Of a stretch of 64,000 nt of DNA, positions 1 through 9,308 are shown piece by piece. This DNA comes from Paenibacillus sp. DCT19. GTDB taxonomy: Bacteria; Bacillota; Bacilli; Paenibacillales; Paenibacillaceae. The notes under the pieces are model-generated. The model saw only the letters and a list, made by a program, of their open reading frames with translations. It was not told the DNA's origin and did not search any database. Numbering within the stretch: the stretch's first letter is position 1; each line of letters opens with the position of its first letter. The position numbers and the translations under genes are program-made. The DNA lies in assembly GCF_003268635.1 (NCBI RefSeq), contig NZ_CP029639.1, forward strand, positions 748,501-812,500, in the 5' to 3' direction.

Positions 1-3
1 ACA

Positions 4-1017
4 TTAATATCGATCCAGATCATCACTGGTGGTCTTCGTTACATGGCTCAGGAAGGTTGATACGCGGCGCAGGTATTCTTTGGGATGCTCACGGAAGATT
101 AACTCATGGTGGGAACCGTCCACGATCCATTCCTCTGAATTCGGATTGGTTTGATTGGCGGCGAGTAGCTCCGCGATTGGATAAGGCGCCTTCTCGTCTT
201 CCGTACCGTGAATGAAGAAAATCGGGAAAGGATAATCCTCTTTTTTGACCTCTTGATACGGAATTTGCTGTAATCCAGTGCCGTTCAGAACCGGGAACAA
301 CAGCTTCATAATCTCAAGTGTAGGTTGGCGCGGAAGATCGATCTGATTATGAATGTTGTGATACAGCGTATCTGGTTCAAGTAAAAATGTGCTGTCCAGA
401 ATCATCGCATCAACATCCTCGGTAAGAAGGCCTGTCTGTAATGCTGTGCCTGCACCCATGGAGAATCCCCATACGACGAGCTCCTCAGCACCTCGTTGCT
501 TCGCCGTTTGAATGGCGCCCAGCAATTGTTGTGATTCCGCTTTGCCGCCTGTAGCGACGGCTTTATTCACCTGAGATGCAAAACCATAATCGAACATAAT
601 GACGTTAAATCCAAGTTGGTGCGCATAATGGGCAAGGTCATACATCGGAACCCAGGTTTCCTCACGGTTGGCACCATAGCCATGACTGAAGATAATCGTT
701 TTGTTCACATCTTTGTCGGCAGGAATGTACCAGCCCTGCATCGTTCGGCTTCCGTCTGCCGCAGGGAATGTTATGTCTTCGTACTTCATATTCCTCGCTT
801 GCATCGGATTAGAGAAGACAGGGGCTACCGTTGGGTTGGATAAGACCCAGGCGATGTAACCGTGTAGTGCAATAAAACAAAAGAGTAGAAAAAATACCAC
901 GGAGAGCAGCAACGCTACGATAATATGCTTGAACCGAATCAGCCTTGGCGATAACGAAGTAGGCAGATCGGACACTTTCGTTTGCAGCGGGGCTTCGCTC
1001 TGGGATGTCGAATACAT
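4..1017 (-). CDS. Membrane-anchored alpha/beta hydrolase
   Basis: 337-residue serine hydrolase of the alpha/beta-hydrolase fold (BAAT/peptidase S9-like group); the substrate cannot be told from sequence. An N-terminal cytoplasmic tail is followed by one hydrophobic segment at about residues 31-57, so the catalytic domain is probably outside the membrane. The nucleophile elbow GFSMG puts the catalytic Ser at 186, the oxyanion region HGYG lies at 112-115, Asp274 in HGTEDE and His303/304 in DGSHHE complete the triad. The length fits the family. It is transcribed away from the IclR-type regulator that starts at 1361, and the 340 bp between them holds a promoter for that regulator. The downstream end lies at the window edge, so the terminator is not visible. 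Confidence 0.85.
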   Translation of the reverse strand: MYSTSQSEAPLQTKVSDLPTSLSPRLIRFKHIIVALLLSVVFFLLFCFIALHGYIAWVLSNPTVAPVFSNPMQARNMKYEDITFPAADGSRTMQGWYIPADKDVNKTIIFSHGYGANREETWVPMYDLAHYAHQLGFNVIMFDYGFASQVNKAVATGGKAESQQLLGAIQTAKQRGAEELVVWGFSMGAGTALQTGLLTEDVDAMILDSTFLLEPDTLYHNIHNQIDLPRQPTLEIMKLLFPVLNGTGLQQIPYQEVKKEDYPFPIFFIHGTEDEKAPYPIAELLAANQTNPNSEEWIVDGSHHELIFREHPKEYLRRVSTFLSHVTKTTSDDLDRY

Positions 1018-1284
1018 GATTGCCCCTCCTTATAAGTTCAGATGAAATTGAGGATAACAACGAGAACCATCAACCCATATACGTAGTTCCTAAGTCACAG
1101 GAACGAATGATACAAATGCATAATCTATCTTTATCGTATGTTCCTATATAACCAAAGTCAATTGATTGGCAGCATTTGTTACGCAATTGTTATATAGTCC
1201 TGAGAGGATCTGGTTAACATTTCCTAAGCGTACAAATCGCGGAATATTTAGTCTTATAAAAAGGAGAATATTGCCCCTTTTTAG

Positions 1285-1313
1285 TTTACAGATGAGATCG
1301 TTTCTCATATAAT
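1285..1313 (+). promoter_or_regulatory. SigA promoter of the IclR gene with internal operator palindrome
   Basis: TTTACA (1285-1290), a 17-base spacer and TATAAT (1308-1313) form a good SigA promoter about 50 bases before the IclR start. The spacer holds a perfect inverted repeat, ATGAGA-N5-TCTCAT (1292-1308), placed so that a bound dimer would block RNA polymerase. IclR proteins often repress themselves, so self-repression is the simplest reading, but it is inferred. The rest of the 1018-1360 gap shows nothing else I can name. Confidence 0.6.
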
Positions 1314-1360
1314 TTATGTAACCAAGTTTCATGTGATGAAACATGAGGAGGCTTAGTGTC

Positions 1361-2104
1361 ATGGAAGACCGCAAGTTGACCGTCAGGGCTGTGGAACGAG
1401 CCTTGGATATATTATTGTGCTTCACAACTCGGAGTGATCTGGGGCTTACCGAGATTGCAAGCCAGATTGGTCTGCACAAAAGCACGGTGCACCGGCTGAT
1501 GGCAACCTTGGAAGAACGGGGATTTGTTATCCGGGATGCAGCTACCGAGAAGTATCGGCTTGGCATCCGCATCTGGGAGCTGTCCGCTCATATGTCCCGT
1601 AGTGATGACCCAGCTATCCTTCTTCTTCCTGCGATGGAGCGTCTGAGAGATCGACTCGGGGAGACGGTTAGCTTGTATTTGCGGGATGGCAGTGAACGGA
1701 TTCGGATTCAGGCTGTTCAGAGCGATCAGGCTATACGGCGTGTAGCTCCTGTTGGTGTGCGCCTTCCTTTATCCGTAGGTGCGTCCAGTAAGGTGCTAAT
1801 GGCCTTTGCTACGGAAGAGGATCGTGAGGAGCTGATGAATGGGCCGGAGTGGCCTGTCTTTATCGATCCTAAGGTCTATCTCGCGCAGATGAAGGATATT
1901 CTGGAGCATGGTTATGCAACGAGCTATGAGGAGCGTGAACCGGGAGCTGCGGCGGTATCTGTACCGATTATGGATCGCAAAGGCCAAATCGCTGCTGCAT
2001 TGTCTGTATCAGGACCTGTCAGCCGTCTATCACAAGAGACGTTACATGAGTATGCACCCGTGTTGAAAGAAGCAGCTGCTCAGATGGGCTTGATGTTATC
2101 TTAA
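1361..2104 (+). CDS. IclR family transcriptional regulator
   Basis: 247-residue regulator with an N-terminal winged helix (about residues 7-65, with LTEIASQIGLHKSTVHRLMA as the helix-turn-helix) and a C-terminal GAF-like effector domain that includes the conserved SVGASSKVLMAF region. I chose the ATG at 1361 because AGGAGG (1346-1351) lies 9 bases before it; an in-frame ATG at 1343 overlaps that ribosome site and is unlikely. IclR proteins control catabolic genes and bind small carboxylates or aromatics; the effector here is not evident. The promoter region has a 17-base palindrome that could be its own operator. The divergent neighbour is the hydrolase gene, a possible but unproven target. 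Confidence 0.88.
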   Translation: MEDRKLTVRAVERALDILLCFTTRSDLGLTEIASQIGLHKSTVHRLMATLEERGFVIRDAATEKYRLGIRIWELSAHMSRSDDPAILLLPAMERLRDRLGETVSLYLRDGSERIRIQAVQSDQAIRRVAPVGVRLPLSVGASSKVLMAFATEEDREELMNGPEWPVFIDPKVYLAQMKDILEHGYATSYEEREPGAAAVSVPIMDRKGQIAAALSVSGPVSRLSQETLHEYAPVLKEAAAQMGLMLS

Positions 2105-2278
2105 CGAGTTTGTTCAACCACAACGCTCTTATGGAACATATATGTCATGATGAATCTGCTGATTCTGGAACATAAAGGTTGTTTTTCGTTCTCGGTTGAG
2201 CTATCCTGATATGGACAGCCCAGCCGGGCTTGATGAATTGAATATGACACTGCGGTATACTTGCCGCAACTTGTTAAC

Positions 2279-2377
2279 GTTACTAGGGGAGTCCGAATTG
2301 TCCGGACTGAGACGGAATCGCATGAGATTCTGGACCCTTTGCACCTGATCTGGATCATACCAGCGTAGGGAAGTAAT
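2279..2377 (+). promoter_or_regulatory. TPP riboswitch (THI box) of thiC
   Basis: The sequence carries the conserved blocks of the thiamine-pyrophosphate aptamer: AGGGGAGTCC near the 5' side, GGACTGAGA in the pyrimidine-sensing helix, then CCCTTTGCACCTGATCTGGA and the closing GCGTAGGGAAGTA. Helix P1 forms between GTTACT (2279-2284) and AGTAAT (2372-2377). It is followed 90 bases later by a terminator hairpin and then by thiC, the usual arrangement in which TPP binding stops transcription of thiamine biosynthesis. Confidence 0.96.
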
Positions 2378-2467
2378 CGGCCAATCAACCACGAACATCA
2401 ATGGGATGTAACCTATGGCTGAACTCAATTAGAGTTCGGTAATCGGTACATCATTGGTGATGGACAT

Positions 2468-2497
2468 AGCCGGTTCCCTCGGGAACCGGCTTTTTTT
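2468..2497 (+). terminator. Riboswitch-controlled intrinsic terminator
   Basis: AGCCGGTTCC and GGAACCGGCT form a 10-11 bp GC-rich stem with a very short loop, followed by seven T. It lies between the TPP aptamer and thiC and is the likely expression platform of the riboswitch. Confidence 0.9.
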
Positions 2498-2645
2498 ATA
2501 TACAGTGAGCAGAGACAAGATTTAGACTTCAGAGTTACTTTCGTAAAAAGAGCGGAGGTAGGTATCTGTTGTGGAATCTATTCAATTAGTTAGGTGAATG
2601 AACCTTACTCTGCTGCATGTTGTCTTACTGTATATGTCTCTCTAG

Positions 2646-4553
<1,908 letters not shown>

Positions 4554-4585
4554 GTGAGATTGGAGATTGATAGTGCAGCAAAAAA

Positions 4586-4628
4586 AAAAAACAGTTCATC
4601 ACATAAAATGAGTGATGAACTGTTTTTT
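4586..4628. terminator. Bidirectional terminator between thiC and a small gene
   Basis: ACAGTTCATCAC pairs with GTGATGAACTGT around a 9-base loop. The stem is flanked by a run of A on the left and a run of T on the right, so it works on both strands. It ends thiC on the plus strand and the 49-codon gene on the minus strand. Confidence 0.92.
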
Positions 4629-4702
4629 GTTTGTAGCCTTCAGAATTGCTCTTTTGGTTTGACTAAATATTGGCCGTCGTTCACAGATATCTCTACTATA
4701 GT

Positions 4703-4852
4703 TTACTTCATTTTACTCCAAATTCGAAACAGAATACCTGCAATGACAAATAGTATGCCGTCTGCTAATTTAAGACTTCCACCGTAGATAAATGCAGAAC
4801 AGGCCAAGCCTATAATAAACAAAATTAGAATGTATAAGAAACGCACTAACAT
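4703..4852 (-). CDS. Small hydrophobic protein, 49 aa
   Basis: A short gene that I do not recognise. Reading the minus strand from ATG at 4852 gives MLVRFLYILILFIIGLACSA followed by a short polar turn and a second hydrophobic stretch ending RIWSKMK. This predicts two membrane helices (about residues 4-22 and 29-43) with positive ends. GAGGAG lies only 3 bases before this ATG, so the GTG two codons later (9-base spacing) may be the real start and would give 47 residues. The frame is closed by the perfect bidirectional hairpin at 4586-4628, which supports a real transcription unit convergent with thiC. Confidence 0.6.
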   Translation of the reverse strand: MLVRFLYILILFIIGLACSAFIYGGSLKLADGILFVIAGILFRIWSKMK

Positions 4853-5138
4853 TCACTCCTCTACAATAAATGGAACTGTGCTTAACATATCTTAAGAGTG
4901 TGAACAATAATTCAAATTTATCTAATAAGATATAATGTTCTTAATACTCAGAGTAAATTAATAATAGAAATTTTTTAGTGTTCCTCTGGAATCATTATTG
5001 GCCGAACCCGAAAAACTAACGCTCAAAGCTCCGAAAGTTAATCCAACACTATGTAAGCCATAAAATACATATTAATATTAAATAGACTAGATACAAAAGT
5101 ATAAAACTAGTGCCCTAATCTACTCCCCATTCCAACAT

Positions 5139-5828
5139 TCAATGCGGTGCTATGCCTAGCTTCTTCTCCAAATACGTTGCAAGCAATGCCAAAGGGCTAT
5201 GGATCGCAATACCGGTCTCTACTGTAACTCGCGCAGCAGCGGGCGCCATGGATAATTGGGCTGCGACTACCGTTTTGCCGGGATGCTGCCCAGCAATGTA
5301 CTGTAATCCTTCACGTACTGCTGCAAGATAACCTTCCTTGTCACCGCGCATAATCAATTGAAACGTCTCAGGAATGCACACGGCTTCTGGCTGAGGCACC
5401 TCGGTAACACAGTTCTGCTCTTTCTCATAATCTTGCTGTAAAGCCCGATACACCCGTGCCATTGTACCTTCAATTGTAGCTGGATTGGTAAAAGCGAATA
5501 TGTATTCATTGTCCATCCGTTGTATCTTCGCTAGTAGTGGATCATCAATGCCAATGACAGGAATGGCAATCTTTCGTGCTTCCTGTTCCAGAACAGCAGC
5601 AAACAGGGTGCAGGTCACGAGAATGGCATCGGTATGGCAGCGCTCAATCCATTGCAGGGTTTGAGATACTTTGTCCTTCGTTATTGCGTCAGAGAAGCCT
5701 TCATCATGTTTAAGCCGATCCAGACCGGGATCAACATAATGCACGAGTTCCACCGCATAGGCAGACAAAGCTTCTTCGACCAGGGTAATGTTGGAATAGT
5801 GAGCGTGAAAACAACTGATGGTAAGCAT
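5139..5828 (-). CDS. Aspartate/glutamate racemase family protein
   Basis: 229-residue protein resembling the Asp/Glu/hydantoin racemase superfamily. This family uses two cysteines on a two-lobed fold to move a proton at an amino-acid alpha carbon. The first candidate cysteine is in VTCTLFAAVLEQEA; the segment AIPVIGIDDPL is typical of the family. The second catalytic cysteine is not in the usual place: AAQLSMAPAA aligns where such enzymes carry a cysteine, so activity may be altered or absent. I start at the ATG at 5828 because a purine-rich GGGGGAG site lies 8 bases upstream; the frame itself opens 18 codons earlier. Function beyond the family is unknown. Confidence 0.65.
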   Translation of the reverse strand: MLTISCFHAHYSNITLVEEALSAYAVELVHYVDPGLDRLKHDEGFSDAITKDKVSQTLQWIERCHTDAILVTCTLFAAVLEQEARKIAIPVIGIDDPLLAKIQRMDNEYIFAFTNPATIEGTMARVYRALQQDYEKEQNCVTEVPQPEAVCIPETFQLIMRGDKEGYLAAVREGLQYIAGQHPGKTVVAAQLSMAPAAARVTVETGIAIHSPLALLATYLEKKLGIAPH

Positions 5829-5995
5829 AGTATTTCTCCCCCTAATGGCTTCAGCTGCCTGTGAGCAGCCTAGGCTTGCCAAAGTTTTAACCCATTATAG
5901 AGGATAGGCGAATAACCGTCATCCCTAGCGTTCTGGAAGGACGGTAAGCTGATTGTAACCGAATAAGAACAAGAGACCGGTTAGAGCATGATATG

Positions 5996-6163
5996 TTAAC
6001 GCATAGAAGGCGCAGCATTCTTATTCGCGATCTTTTGTTGCAAAATTTCATGAAAGGATAGACCTTGAGTGCTCTCATTCTCCTTTTTTGGAGCATTGGT
6101 CGCCGTGTTGCGCGGATATTGGTGGTGATACGGGATCATTTGCTGAATAGGCATGCGGATCAT
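5996..6163 (-). CDS. Hypothetical 55-aa protein
   Basis: A small gene with an excellent ribosome binding site: AAGGAGG (6171-6177, minus strand) lies 7 bases before the ATG. The product begins MIRMPIQQMIPYHHQYPRNT and ends with GLSFHEILQQKIANKNA plus a short tail. It is polar and soluble, with a proline/histidine-rich start and a predicted C-terminal helix. I do not recognise the family. It lies 167 bases upstream of the racemase-like gene on the same strand, so the two may be cotranscribed. Confidence 0.6.
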   Translation of the reverse strand: MIRMPIQQMIPYHHQYPRNTATNAPKKENESTQGLSFHEILQQKIANKNAAPSMR

Positions 6164-6592
6164 CTTGGTTCCTCCTTTGATGCGTAATTTATGTATTCAT
6201 GATTTATAGGTATATGTGACTTGTTATATGAATTGGGCAAATTTATGATGTAATTCCAATTGGATTGTAGTGATTTTACCCGGTATTTGAGAGATGTAAA
6301 CGTTTTTAGGGAAATTCAGGAATAAAGGACTGCATTTCGAAGAGGGTAAATGGGAGGATAGAATCGGTTGTTAAGTGAATAGACCCAATTTTAAATAAGT
6401 CAACCATGACCTAATTGAGACATATTGTCTGGTTGAATAGGTATGGGAAATGCTAAGTAACTTGGTACCTTAGACCGTTGTTTGGAGGGGAGAAAGGCAA
6501 TTTGTTTGCGCGAATAATGAGTCGTTGCATGGATTCTACTTTAGTAATTGACCTTTCATTGGCTAAAAATATTAGCTAAAAGTACATATAAC
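6164..6592. other. Gene-poor AT-rich intergenic stretch
   Basis: About 430 bases between the 55-residue gene and the terminator of the zinc-ribbon gene, both on the minus strand. I find no open frame with a convincing ribosome site on either strand, no riboswitch signature and no repeat shared with other parts of the window. It probably holds the promoter of the 55-residue gene, but I cannot place the hexamers with confidence. Confidence 0.5.
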
Positions 6593-6620
6593 AAAAAGCC
6601 ATCGGATTCCTCCGACAGCT
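6593..6620 (-). terminator. Intrinsic terminator after the zinc-ribbon/GyrI-like gene
   Basis: On the minus strand AGCTGTCGGA pairs with TCCGATGGCT (two wobble pairs) around the tetraloop GGAA and is followed by TTTTTG. It lies 70-90 bases after the stop of the gene ending at 6688. Confidence 0.85.
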
Positions 6621-6687
6621 CGCCTGAATATGATCTTAGAATTTAAATTTAGGATGAAGGATAGCTATCACATCAAATAACAATCCA

Positions 6688-7506
6688 CTATTTTGACTGA
6701 ACAGCAATATATACGTCTACCTGAACATTCTCAGGGTCAATACTACGTTCATCATATAGCTCGAAGTCACCCGTAAATGTACGTTTATGCTGATCCGCCC
6801 AAGCCCATACTGCGCCCCATGCTTCCCCTACCACTTCTGCCATAGCTCCTCTTCTGGAGGTGAACACGGCGTACGTAGCTGGAGGCAGATCAACTGAATT
6901 CATGTCCTCGGGCAGCCTTTCGTCCGCAGAAACTTCGTGACCAACCAGAATGGTGTACTCCCCGGTAATACCGTCTGTATAGTCACTATAACAGCCATAG
7001 CGAGCTACCTCTGGTGCTGGTAGTTGGTCAGAGGAGAAATACTGATTCCACAAGCCTTGAATGCAGCCTTTGCCACTGATCTCAATCGCATTGGTTGTTC
7101 TCGCAGACACACCCGCAAGACGTTTCGCCGGAAGAGTCACATAACGAACAGGCTCGGACAATCCAAGAAGCGCGCCGCTCAGACCATTCGACTCCGTAGA
7201 TGTATCATTTGAATCGTCCCCTGAGCTTGCCGAGGTTCCTCTCATTATAGTGCCGTTCCATCGTTTCAAATAAGGAAGCTGATTCCGCAACATAGATCGT
7301 GCAGACTCCTCATCCATGCCTTCCTCCTTGAGAATCGCGGTGCACATTTCGATCATACCTTCCAGTGGAATGTTAGGCTGCTCGAATTGCCCGTTCTTAT
7401 AACAGTAGATACAATACTCTCTTGTAGCCTTCCCATCAGTCTCTGTTCCGAACTGAGCTGGAGTTGTCAGTGGCATGCCGCAGCTTTGACATAACGTTGT
7501 GTTCAT
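6688..7506 (-). CDS. Zinc-ribbon plus GyrI-like effector-binding protein
   Basis: 272 residues. The N-terminus has a zinc-ribbon motif, CQSCGMP...CIYCYKNG, with two CXXC pairs at about residues 6-9 and 32-35, followed by a helical segment and a low-complexity linker rich in Ser/Asp/Thr (about 90-110). The C-terminal 155 residues (from PVRYVTLPAKRLAG) match the GyrI-like/AraC effector-binding fold that binds small molecules. The second ATG (7506) has AGGAGG 8 bases upstream and is preferred over the first at 7512. It follows the WYL regulator gene on the same strand with a 70-base gap, so it may be the gene that regulator controls. The ligand is unknown. Confidence 0.75.
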   Translation of the reverse strand: MNTTLCQSCGMPLTTPAQFGTETDGKATREYCIYCYKNGQFEQPNIPLEGMIEMCTAILKEEGMDEESARSMLRNQLPYLKRWNGTIMRGTSASSGDDSNDTSTESNGLSGALLGLSEPVRYVTLPAKRLAGVSARTTNAIEISGKGCIQGLWNQYFSSDQLPAPEVARYGCYSDYTDGITGEYTILVGHEVSADERLPEDMNSVDLPPATYAVFTSRRGAMAEVVGEAWGAVWAWADQHKRTFTGDFELYDERSIDPENVQVDVYIAVQSK

Positions 7507-7577
7507 TATCATTTCCTCCTCGATCGTTGTAACTGAATATATGGACAGTATAACGAGAGGAACTAGACAGCAGTCTG

Positions 7578-8528
7578 TCAGGTTTGGGATGAAGAAGTAT
7601 AATTTTGTACAATCTGTTCTGCCATTTGCCTTATTGTAACTCGGATATGCTCTGGCTCTAACACTTCGACATCTGCCCCAAAGCCCAAAATAAAGCCGTA
7701 CAGCCAGTTGTCTTCTGGAAAGGCGACCTGACTGATGTAATATCCTTTTCCATCAGGAATGACATTTTCAATGCCAAACCATTCTTCTGCTAGATGGCGG
7801 GCGCGAGCGTGAAATCGCAGGGTCAGAGGGGCTTGGTTGTCGGGTGCTACCCATTCTTGCTGCCAGGGTCTATCATGTGGTTGTATAATTCTTCGCTCAA
7901 AATGTTCTTGTGCAAGGGATACATCTCGCATACGGACAAGCTTGAACATGCGGAATTGATCCCGTTCATGGCAGAATGCATAGAGATACCAAGAATGTCG
8001 TTTGAGCACCAGCGTATGGGGTTCAACGGTTCTAATGGTCTGATTCCCTCCAGCACTGCAATAGGTGAAGGTGATGAGCCGTGACTGATCCATTCCAGAT
8101 TCGATCAACTGAAGCTTGATCTGCAAGGCTTCGGGATGTGTCCAGGTTGAATAATCGACAATGAAGCGGCTTGTATTGGACTGGAAATCTTCATTTTTGG
8201 CTTCGGGTACAATACTGCTGAGCTTCTCCACCAAGAGATCCCGTGCCACGTTGCTATGAGAAGTAGAGATGCTACGAAGTGCGGTCACGATCGATGCCAG
8301 ATCCTGATCTGTCAGCACGTTACGGTCGAGCCGATAGCCCTCTGCAAGACCAATTCCGCCGCTAGCGCCTTGATACGTAACGACAGGGATACCTGCTTGA
8401 CCCAACGTGTCGATGTCTCTATAAATGGTGCGAATGGACACTTCAAACGTATCTGCCAAGTCCTTGGCCTGTACACGACCTCGATTGACCAGCAGCACCA
8501 CGATGGCTAATAAACGATCCAGTTTCAT
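7578..8528 (-). CDS. YafY-type transcriptional regulator (HTH-11 and WYL domains)
   Basis: 316 residues. The N-terminal HTH-11 domain (about residues 6-60; VQAKDLADTFEVSIRTIYRD) binds DNA. A WYL domain follows at about residues 140-220 (HSWYLYAFC carries the WYL tripeptide), then a C-terminal WCX domain. WYL domains sense nucleic acids or nucleotide-like ligands in several studied regulators; the signal here is unknown. AAAGGAAA lies 8 bases before the ATG. It is divergent from the VanR-like gene (84 bases between starts) and upstream of the zinc-ribbon/GyrI-like gene on the same strand. Confidence 0.85.
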   Translation of the reverse strand: MKLDRLLAIVVLLVNRGRVQAKDLADTFEVSIRTIYRDIDTLGQAGIPVVTYQGASGGIGLAEGYRLDRNVLTDQDLASIVTALRSISTSHSNVARDLLVEKLSSIVPEAKNEDFQSNTSRFIVDYSTWTHPEALQIKLQLIESGMDQSRLITFTYCSAGGNQTIRTVEPHTLVLKRHSWYLYAFCHERDQFRMFKLVRMRDVSLAQEHFERRIIQPHDRPWQQEWVAPDNQAPLTLRFHARARHLAEEWFGIENVIPDGKGYYISQVAFPEDNWLYGFILGFGADVEVLEPEHIRVTIRQMAEQIVQNYTSSSQT

Positions 8529-8612
8529 GAGTGGGTTTCCTTTCGATCGTTGATTATGTTAGATTCAGATAGATTATACTGCCCACTATCACATATAGGA
8601 GTGGAATAGGCA

Positions 8613-9308
8613 ATGAAACGTATTACGATTTTGATTGCAGATGATGAAGTTGAGATTGCGGATCTGGTTGCTTTGCATCTGCAAAAAGAAGGATATCATA
8701 TCATCAAAGCATTTGATGGGAAAACAGCGGTTCAAGCCGTTCAGACACAAACGATAGATTTAGCGATTTTGGATATCATGATGCCTGGTATGGACGGGTA
8801 TGAGGTGACTCGCAAAATTCGGGAGCAGCACCATATGCCTATTATTTTTCTGAGTGCCAAAACCTCAGATATGGACAAAATTACGGGACTCGTGATGGGT
8901 GCGGACGATTACATGACCAAGCCATTTAATCCGATGGAGCTGGTTGCCCGTGTGAATTCACAGCTACGCCGTTCGCTTCAATTCAGTCAGGTAGCATCTG
9001 TCCAGCGCTCTGTTCTGGAGAAGGGTGGACTTGTGATCTCCCCCGATCAGCATAGTGTTATGCTCTATGGCAAGCCTGTAGAGTTAACACCGAAGGAATT
9101 CGATATTTTATATCTGCTCGCTAGCCATCCCAAACAGGTTTTTAGTGCAGAGAGCATTTTTGAACACGTGTGGGGAGAGGCTTATTATGAGAGCGGTAAT
9201 ACCGTTATGGTTCATATTCGAACCCTGCGCAAGAAGCTTGGTGAAGACGTAGACAAGAACAAGTTTATCAAAACGATCTGGGGTGTGGGGTACACATTCA
9301 ATGAATAA
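8613..9308 (+). CDS. VanR-like OmpR-family response regulator
   Basis: 231 residues with a receiver domain (1-115) and an OmpR-type winged helix (about 135-230). Phosphoacceptor Asp54 sits in LAILDIMMPG, the acidic pair is at IADDE (10-12) and the conserved Lys103 in TKPF. The closest family I recognise is VanR of glycopeptide-sensing systems. The stop overlaps the start of the kinase gene by 8 bases, so the two are translationally coupled. VanY-like and VanZ-like genes follow, which makes envelope or peptidoglycan sensing the likely role. The specific inducer is not shown by the sequence. Confidence 0.92.
   Translation: MKRITILIADDEVEIADLVALHLQKEGYHIIKAFDGKTAVQAVQTQTIDLAILDIMMPGMDGYEVTRKIREQHHMPIIFLSAKTSDMDKITGLVMGADDYMTKPFNPMELVARVNSQLRRSLQFSQVASVQRSVLEKGGLVISPDQHSVMLYGKPVELTPKEFDILYLLASHPKQVFSAESIFEHVWGEAYYESGNTVMVHIRTLRKKLGEDVDKNKFIKTIWGVGYTFNE

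Noticed and set aside
4554..4787. A 77-codon plus-strand frame after thiC
   Set aside because: It starts at the thiC stop, runs through the terminator hairpin and has no ribosome site; the minus strand of the same stretch carries the better-supported 49-codon gene.
6504..6583. A possible 26-codon peptide starting at TTG in the gene-poor stretch
   Set aside because: The ribosome-like GGAGGGG is poorly spaced and there is no terminator, so support is too thin.
8550..8580. TTGATT and TATACT as promoter of the VanR-like gene
   Set aside because: The spacing is 19 bases and the -35 is weak; not strong enough to list.
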